64,000 nt of DNA from the NCBI RefSeq assembly GCF_040954645.1, contig NC_092803.1:16183230-16247229 (forward strand). Direction: 5' to 3'. Of this stretch, positions 57,131 to 64,000 are shown piece after piece. This DNA is from Diabrotica undecimpunctata (taxonomy: Eukaryota; Arthropoda; Insecta; Coleoptera; Chrysomelidae). The first letter of the stretch is position 1. Each line of letters begins with the position of its first letter. The notes beneath the pieces are model-generated. The model made no database searches, was not told the origin of the DNA, and saw only the letters and a list, made by a program, of their open reading frames with translations. The translations under genes were made by a program, and so were the position numbers.

Positions 57131-59727
57131 TTACTCAGTCTTTTTGATAAAAGTTCTCGCATTACTTAGCACTTTGACTTTCTTCACGAGCTTGATACTC
57201 TTCTTCTTCTTTTTCTTCGTGTCGTTTTTCTCTTCGTCGGTGTTCGTCAACTTTTTGGCGATGTTCTCGAACGAAGAAGCGTCAGGTAAACTTCTGGATT
57301 TGCGTAGTTTCACCTTTTCCTTGTTGTTTTGTGGTTGTAGTAGGTCGACAACTGTTTTACGTCTTAATCTAAAACAATCGAATTGATAACAAATTAATGC
57401 ACTTTTTTATTGACAAAGCTTTTGACAAAGTCAGGAATATATTGTTACTTTTTAAATAAAAAAAGAACTTTAATGAAAATGTATAGAAAGAAAATTACTA
57501 AATTAATCCTTGCACTAGAAATCGGAAATTTTAAAGTTATAGTGTTATACCCATTCTCAGATGGTTTGTTCTGAGATTCTGTATCCTTGGTCATCTTAAA
57601 ATTAGACTTCTTCTCGTTTTTTTGGCTCTTTTTCAAGTTTGCGCTTTTACTCTTCCTAAAAAAATGAATAATATTATTTTCTTGATTAGAACTGCAGAAG
57701 TATGGCGATGGCCAAAAATACTATAAGTAGATTATAAAAACTATGGAAAGATCGTTCCTTGTCAAAAAACACCAAAATGAGATTGGTGTGTGCCTTAATT
57801 GTTACTATATACAGTTACGAGTCCCATACATGGACAATGAAATCGGACGATAAGAAAAGAATTGACGCTCCAGATGTGGTGCTGGATAAGAATGCTTCGA
57901 GTTTCATGGACAGAGTACAGAACACATCACTCAATCCTCCAACAGCGTACCATTCAGATTCGACTCTCGTCTATTTGTCTCGTAGGCGTTTGAAAGTTTT
58001 TCGGATAGATTGCAAGAAGAGGTAGTAAAAATCTTGAGAGACTTATAATTTCGGGAAACGTTGAAGATTGCTCACCCACTCAATGGGCAGATTAAGTACA
58101 GAAAGTCAGTGGCAAGACATTTTTTGAATCCACGAGAGCACAAGATAGATGGAAAGAAATAGTTGCTCGTATGGTAGAAAACCGCGAAATACCTGTAAAT
58201 ATGTACAAGACATAAAATACTTACCCTTCTTTTTGCTGAGCTGATTTCTTGTGACTATCATTTACAAAGTTTCTTTTACCCCAACTCAACGTTGTATCTC
58301 CGTTGCCAACACCGAACCATAATTTATTTTTTAAAGTAAACAGTTTAGCTTGTACTTCCGCCAATTGTTTACTGATTTCATCTTTTTTCTTATCGTGTTT
58401 TCTATACAAAATAAAGAACATCATTAATTCCTATTTTACACAGTTATTTTCTAAGAACAATGTCCTCTTGTGCAGTTTTTATGACAGATCATTTTCATTT
58501 TATATTGTTCTATTACTGTATTAAAAGTTTTTCGGAGTGGTGATATTAATATGATGATAAAGAGTTTATCCGTTTCATTAATTTTTTTAAGTTTTATAAA
58601 TAAGTTTCATAAATTTAAGAAAAGTTCACAAGAAATTAAATAATTCCATAAAATCTATTCATTATTTAAATTTGACGTGTTTAACAATTTCGCATTTGAC
58701 GGTTTGCACGATCAAATGTCGTCCAACCGCCTCATTGGTTGGTCGAATTTATTGAGTTCCAGTGACTTTATTTCGACGGAATTTTAGAAGCAAAAACGGG
58801 CCAGATTCTATTAATTTTTTGACTCATATAGCTAAAGCTGGAAATCTATCGGGTCAGCTAGTGTATCGATATTTATATTTTTTCTTTTTTAATTACTATT
58901 TGTAAAGACCTCTGTAATCTCTTGCCATGAAAACTGTACTATCAACGAATATGGACGCATATAGAAACAGATTTCAACGTAATTTTTTGGTATATGCTGT
59001 GCGGAAACATTTTACTGTTTTCTTCTGATCCCACAACACCAGGGAGCGCTCATGTGATCCTCCGTTCACCATCGCACTATCCATGGTCCACAAACTACTA
59101 GGTATTGCTTCTGAAATATGAAAGAGTAGGGCTGGAAATGCTTAAAATCTAGCCTTTTAAAGTTTTATTATAACATTACTCATACAATTTTTTTTTGTAA
59201 AAAATAAAATATTATTTTAAATGTTAAGACTTAATAACCGAAATCTCTTTAGAACTATAAACACATTGTGATTCATTGTTTTAATTTAAATATGTAGAAA
59301 TCTACAAATAATATAATAAAGTTTATTATGAATATACAGGAATATTTTGAGGTAGGTGTACTAACCGTGACCATTTCTCATAATTATTTGAAATGTACTT
59401 CTATAATGCGTCTTTATTCGTTGGTGCTATTTATAAAAGTTTATATTTTACTAAAAGACTTACATTGAATACTGAGTTTTACATTTTGGAATATTATTCG
59501 TAAAGATGTGGTTCTTCAGAGTATCTGTCGGGATTAAATCAAAGACTGAAATAGATCTCTTGGCTCTGTTGAATTGTATTTCGCTATCAGAAAAATCTTG
59601 AACTGGCTAAAATCAACGATAAAATCTTAAAGTACAATTAAAAAGTATACAGCAGCAACAATCAGACGCCATTTACCTCTACTTGAATTACAATAATTCC
59701 ATCTGGCTGTGAAGCTTCTCTATTTTT
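57131..59727 (-). CDS. Unrecognised lysine-rich protein, last five exons
   Basis: Five minus-strand exons join without phase conflict: 59727-59677, 59606-59464, 58401-58225, 57655-57551 and 57368-57131 (TGA/TAA stop at 57131). All introns are GT-AG. The partial product is 237 residues and lacks its start; upstream exons were not found before 59740. Visible features: RAKRSISVFDLIPTD, a likely short coiled coil (KKKDEISKQLAEVQAKLFTL), the distinctive LWFGVGNGDTTLSWGKRNFV, a basic linker (KSKSANLKKSQKNEKKSNFK), SRSLPDASSFENIAKKL, and a strongly basic tail with KKKKKKSIKLVKKVK that could be a nuclear localisation signal. I do not recognise the family. Consistent phases, codon-like composition and splice sites make a real gene likely. 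A LINE lies in the intron 57656-58224. Confidence 0.75.
57700..58214 (+). mobile_element. LINE C-terminal fragment in an intron
   Basis: Plus-strand frames read LWKDRSLSKNTKMRLVCALI, SYESHTWTMKSDDKKRIDA, a decayed VLDKNASSFMDRVQNTSLN, and after a break GKTFFESTRAQDRWKEIVAR with MVENREIPVNMYKT then stop. This is the region after the RT in LINEs of the SCESWTM(K)xxDxxRIDAFEMW type. It lies antisense to the host gene in the intron between exons at 57655 and 58225. Confidence 0.75.
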
Positions 59728-59984
59728 CTAAGAAAAGAAATAAATACTAAAGTAAATAAATGTGCAACTTAAATTAAATATGCGGGAACGATTACATATT
59801 TGCAGAAAAAAAAAGCAAAAAAAAGTGGGTGTTGGTGTACTATAAACTCTAATTTCACTATTTGGGAGAGTGACTCATCGTTTGAAGGCGTAGAAGTGGA
59901 GAATGACGTATGAAAATCCAGTGGCGTACACTCACTTTTATTTCAACGTTAATTATATTATATTGTTTAAATATTATTGTTCAA

Positions 59985-60430
59985 AATAGGCCACAATATA
60001 TTTATCTGCAGGTTTTTACTGAAGTTTCCATCTCTATATCCAATGACCGTTTTCAAAGATATAAATTATAGTTATATTTATTTTATTTGTTTATTATTAT
60101 ATATTTATATATTCTTATATTATTTTCTTTTTTTTTTCTTAACTTTAAAAACGGTCTCTGTACTAGAGATCGAAACGTCCGTAAAATAAACATGTAAATA
60201 GATGTATTGTGGCTTATTTCCAACATTATCCCTAAAAATACGGAATGCCACAAGCAAAAAGCTACAGAAAAATAAATATTGCTATCATTTGTATATTTGA
60301 AAACGATCTCTTTATATAGAGATCGAAAAATCAGTAAATTAAACCTATAAATAAATATTTTGTGGCTTATTCCATACAGTCTCCTAAAAATACAGAATGC
60401 CACAAACAAAAAGCTATAAAAAACAAGTAA
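59985..60430. repeat. Three Penelope-type tail repeats, one inverted
   Basis: Three copies of one unit: 59985-60060 (minus), 60140-60255 (plus) and 60290-60420 (plus). The unit runs aaaacg, hairpin, gaaacgtc, A-rich run, attgtggcttatt. The hairpins are GGTCTCTGTACTAGAGATC and GATCTCTTTATATAGAGATC; loop and arms differ but pairing is kept. The layout resembles the 3' UTR or pseudo-LTR of insect Penelope elements; related units occur near 32440 and 24815. No CUGANGA core, so a hammerhead ribozyme is not supported. Confidence 0.6.
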
Positions 60431-60859
60431 TTTTGCAGAAAGCTTACTGATGCCACCAGGCTGTCTCTGAAGTTACGCTAAAACGTCTTTTGACGTGACC
60501 CGTCCTTAAAGAGTTACACAATGAAATTTTTTTAAAACAAATTTTAAGCCAGTTTCCACACCACCCGAGAGGTATGTCTTGTGGCGCGTCACTTTTTTTT
60601 AAATGGGTGTTCGCCAAGAGCCATATTGTCCCATTAAATAAAATAAACAAAACACTTAAACAGGATAAAACAAAACAAAATAAAATCCTATAAAATAAAA
60701 TAAAATTCTATAAAAACAAAATAAAAATAATTTTGGATGTAACAAAACATTGTACTATTCTATTTAAACACAAACACTATACACACTTACTATGTTCTTC
60801 TCGTTTTTTTTTTGTTTTTGGTTTTTTTATGCTGATGCCTACCAAAATATTAGAAAATA
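60431..60859. other. Non-coding region downstream of the transposase
   Basis: Contains an AAAATA-type low-complexity run (60640-60740). A terminal inverted repeat for the adjacent transposon was sought and not found. Confidence 0.45.
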
Positions 60860-62266
60860 TTATTCGCTGTCTGAATCTGAAGATGCAGTGCTAGTATCGC
60901 TGTCATTATCTTCACCTGGTGTAATTATAATTGGCTCTAGTAAAACTTTGACATGAGTGTCAAGTTCCCACATACGATATTCTTCTTTAATTATGTGGCC
61001 TATACATTTAGCCCATTTCTCTGGAGTTACATGGAGGATTGCTTGAATCAAAAGTTCCTTAACTTCGTTTAATTTGAGCGTTTTGTTATTGCGTGCTATT
61101 TTCCCTTTCACTCGCGCCCAGATAAGTTCAATGGCATTAAGTTCGCAATGCTAAGGTGGTAGACGTAGAACTTTGACACCATAATCTTTTGCAGTTTCAT
61201 CCACAACATATTTAAGATATTCACTTTTCCTTAACCGTGCAATGTCAAGTAGTTGAATTTTGAGCATTGATTCTTCGAATGCAATCCCCTTTTCTGTAAG
61301 CCATTCTTGAATTCTCCCTTTCCGCCATGCCGTCGTCGGTAATTGTTCTAGTCTGCGGCTATGATATGGCGCATTCTCCATAACAACCACAGACAAAGAT
61401 TCCAATTTTGGTAAGATTCTCTTAAACCAGCGCTCAAATACTTCGGAAGTCATTTCTTTATGATAATCACCTGATTTTTTCGACTCAAATTGAAGCAAAC
61501 CATCATCAAAGAACCCTGTATCACTTCCTATATGGGTAATGATTAAACGCCGTCCCTTTCCTGATGGAGCTTTTAATCCTGTAGACCAGCCTTCTATAAA
61601 TGCTTCGCGTTTACTTTTGACATTTAAATCTTGCCAAACTTTTCCAACTGTATGACCTTCGTTAATCCAGGTTTCATCCAAATAATATATTTTGCATCCA
61701 GTGCTGCGAATTTTTCGTATTTCTTCTAAATATTTTCTTCTCCACAGAATAATTTCATTTTTTTCTAATAGCATACTTTTTCTGTTGCGTTTTACATATC
61801 GAAAGTTCATTTCGCGCATGGTTCTGATTAAGACCCTATGAGATATCTTGGGTAAAGAGTCATCTTTTTTGAGCTCTTGAGAATTTCTTTTCAGTGTTGG
61901 AATTTCATTCCGAAAATAAAATGAATGAATTTTTCGACATATAATATTCCTTGTCTCGTCATCGAAAACAATGCTTTTCCTACCTCTAGTTTTACCTTTT
62001 TCTTGCTTTTTATTTTCCGATGTATTTTTAAGTACACGATAAATACAGCTAACGGATACTTTTGTTAAACTGCTACAAATGTCGACCGCTTGGCTAACAT
62101 TTAATGCCATTTTTCTGCCGACAATTACTTCATAAACGTTTCGTATCATTACCTTCTCTTCGGACGTTAACATTTTCCGTCTCTTTTGCGGCTTTTCATT
62201 TTTGGAATCAACATCAGAATTTTGCTGTCTTCTCTTGGAACAACTCGGTTTTTCGTCCAACTCCAA
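60860..62266 (-). pseudogene. Tc1/mariner-like DDE transposase, one stop
   Basis: A DDE_3-type transposase of about 468 codons interrupted once by TAG at 61151-61153, in LRLPP-stop-HCELNAIELIW, where relatives have Tyr. N-terminal HTH region near 62180-62040 (SEEKVMIRNVYEVI, VSVSCIYRVLK). Catalytic domain: YYLDETWINEGHTVGKVW near 61690 (first Asp), GLKAPSGKGRRLIITHIG near 61575, SVVVMENAPYHSRRL near 61390 and CELNAIELIW near 61130 (third catalytic Glu). The second acidic position is Glu (GAG, 61376-61378) where the family has Asp (MDNAPYHS). The open frame begins at a TTG; no ATG precedes the N-terminal residues before a TGA at about 62275. The C-terminus is acidic (DNDSDTSTASSDSDSE). Terminal repeats were not located. 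Confidence 0.82.
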
Positions 62267-62299
62267 TAAAACTCAAACCAAATAATTACAGAATATAAC

Positions 62300-63338
62300 T
62301 AAAAATTTACTATAAAACGACAAACAAAACACTCGTATTATCAATAACACGTTTTATCAATAACACAAACTTATAGCATAAAATATATTCACAAAATTCA
62401 ACACATGCCCTACCCTTAGAAACACCTATGTACATGAACTATTGTTGTTGGGCACTTGCTCGACAAAAACTAGTTTTACGGATTTCTGTGAGTCGGAATT
62501 CCGTCGCTAATTCCAAAGTTGCCAAACGATTGAAAAATATTGTTTTAAAATATCGATTTTTATTTTATAATTTTAAATATGTAACGAAACGAAACATATA
62601 AATAAAATTTATTTAATTACAATTTTGTAATTAATTTTTACTATTGAAAAAATAATATTTTTTGGTATTTTTATGACGGTAATAATCGCTGCGTGGAAGA
62701 ATACAGGTTTTGTATGACCATAATTACTACTTGTGAACAACAATTGGCTACACTGTACGGCAACTCCTGGTCAGTTTTTCTATAGAGAAGCACAAATAAA
62801 TATACTACTTTATATATTCTGTAATTTCTTATGAGGAAACGCAAATTGCAATCGAGAAAACAGGCAGTTTTCGAGGGCCGCTGTGTACATTTAAATTTGA
62901 GGATATTCCGCGTTTAAACTATGAAATCACTCTTCTGATTTGAGGGTTTCTACTATAGTAAAATTCACTTATATTCAATGTTAACGTTAGCCTTATGGAA
63001 GACTCGAATGACTGTTAATAGCCCCGCATGTAGCAAAGACAGGGCCGTATTGGCTCTCCTTATACAATATTCTCTTCCGTTTTTTGTTAAACACTAAAAA
63101 TTTTAATACCAAACTTAAAAAAAATACATATTTACACAACACATTTAAACGCTGAAGAAAAAGAATTAGTATATTATGAAAAGGCTTAAAACAGTCTAAA
63201 TAACCATTTTTGTAGAGTCAAAGTCTTGATGTTATATTTATCTTGTATATTTGATACATTTAATTACCTGATTGTTTCTATATCCGTTATTTACCAATAG
63301 ATGCTACCTGTTTTATTTTTCAATATTTATTAAATTTT
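62300..63338. other. Intergenic stretch, nothing recognised
   Basis: AT-rich. Short direct repeats (tatcaataacac) occur near 62340-62365, possibly at the transposon's upstream side. Confidence 0.5.
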
Positions 63339-63654
63339 TTGTTCATTAAAAAAGTGTACAAGGTAATAAATTTTATATTTGATTTAAATGGTTCCGTATC
63401 AAGAGGTCCCACAGACATTAAACATAACAAACGACTTTTCAGAACTAAGAAACATGTAAAAAACTTTATCAGAGCAGATGTCCACAATGATCAACCTGTT
63501 AACTATCATCATAAACAAGCTGCTTAAATGATTAAGTTTTTGCAGATGGCAATCTGGAACGCTAACGGCCTATCACAACACAAAGAGGAATTAAAGGCTT
63601 TTATTGTTAACCACATTATAGATATAATACTTATAACGAGGACACATTTCACTT
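63339..63654 (+). pseudogene. Jockey-like LINE, ORF1 end and ORF2 start, interrupted
   Basis: One frame ends at 63527 (VHNDQPVNYHHKQAA, stop); a second starts at the ATG near 63529, MIKFLQMAIWNANGLSQHK, and EELKAFIVNHIIDIILITRTHFT. The second is the start of an APE-type endonuclease: WNANGLxxHKxEL and DIxLIxETHFT, with the catalytic Glu of ETH here Arg. The ORF1-stop/ORF2-start arrangement suits Jockey. It is cut at about 63650 by the LINE that follows in the opposite orientation. Confidence 0.7.
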
Positions 63655-64000
63655 CTTCTTCTTAAAGTTCCATCTCCTATCGGAGGTTGGATATCATAGC
63701 GGCTATGGTCACTTTGTTGGCTGCTGCTCTGAAAAGTTGTAGTGAACTACAGTTAAACCATTCTCTAAGGTTCTTCAGCCAGGAGATGCGTCTTCTTCCT
63801 ATGCTTCTTCTTCCTTGGATCCTTCCTTGCATAATAATTCTCAGCAGCTCATATTTTTCTCCTCTGGTTATGTGACCCAAATATTCTAGTTTTCTTCTTT
63901 TTATGCTGTTCATAATTTCTAACTCCTTATTTAGACGTCGTAGTACCTCAGCATTGGTAATCCTTTAAACCCACTGAATTTTTAATATTCTTCTGTAACA
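63655..64000 (-). mobile_element. LINE C-terminal part, continues past the window
   Basis: The minus strand reads CYRRILKIQWV, stop, RITNAEVLRRLNKELEIM, NSIKRRKLEYLGHITRGEKY, LLRIIMQGRIQGRRSIGRRR, ISWLKNLREWFNCSSLQLFR and TIAAMISNLR then stop, followed by a (GAA)3 tail at 63655. It inserted in the Jockey-like ORF2 on its left. One stop replaces a residue near 63967. Confidence 0.85.

Noticed and set aside
59985..60430. Hammerhead ribozyme in the Penelope-type tails
   Set aside because: The hairpin plus GAAACGTC is suggestive, but no CUGANGA core precedes the stem.
1..64000. CRISPR array, operon or bacterial-type system
   Set aside because: No regularly spaced direct repeats with unique spacers; introns, SINE and LINE content show animal nuclear DNA.

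Overview
This window is AT-rich insect-type nuclear DNA. It is dominated by transposable-element remains, with two intron-containing host genes on the minus strand. The evidence for an insect is the mix of repeat families: several non-LTR retrotransposons (LINEs) with (GAA)n tails, Penelope-like elements, mariner/rosa and hAT transposons, DUF7869-type DDE transposons and a tRNA-derived SINE. The short introns (82-495 bp in the first host gene) fit an insect too. I cannot name the species; a large-genome insect such as a beetle would fit, but that is inference.

Layout. 1-9.8 kb: a LINE 3' end with poly(A), a nearly complete DD41D rosa-type mariner with 306-bp inverted repeats (826-2797), a LINE nested in an older LINE (3365-6290), a mariner pseudogene split by a small hAT-like MITE (6802-8520), and another LINE with clear target-site duplications (8978-9836). 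11.5-15.4 kb: an R2/R4-like LINE remnant, a MADF-domain fragment, a Pif1/Helitron helicase fragment and a Jockey-like tail. 16-29 kb: a decayed DUF7869-type transposase, an RTE LINE, two tail-to-tail LINEs, Tc1 and R1-like remnants and Penelope pieces. 29.3-32.0 kb: a bounded DUF7869-type transposon (element B, 4-bp duplication AAAT). 34.0-36.8 kb: a hAT element (8-bp duplication CTCTAGGC) containing a LINE fragment. 40.3-43.1 kb: an uninterrupted 475-codon LINE reading frame and a Penelope-like element. 43.8-49.3 kb: a three-level nest, an old LINE split by a hAT element (duplication CTCCAAGG) that is itself split by a DUF7869-type transposon (element C, duplication GTAC).

Host genes. 49640-53122 (minus) is a six-exon AAA+ ATPase gene of the SPATA5/AFG2 family, 768 residues with every splice phase consistent; the family works in cytoplasmic maturation of pre-60S ribosomes. 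57131-59727 (minus) holds the last five exons of an unrecognised lysine-rich protein gene, with a LINE in one intron. Between them lie a local tandem duplication carrying a LINE and a SINE insertion, and another LINE. The right end holds Penelope-tail repeats, a Tc1/mariner-like transposase with one stop and an Asp-to-Glu change at a catalytic site, and two truncated LINEs.

No operon, CRISPR, rRNA or genuine tRNA gene was seen. The strongest material is structural: precise target-site duplications and inverted repeats allow relative dating of many insertions, and the two bounded DUF7869-type transposons (B and C) have terminal repeats, 4-bp duplications and, in C, a subterminal motif array.
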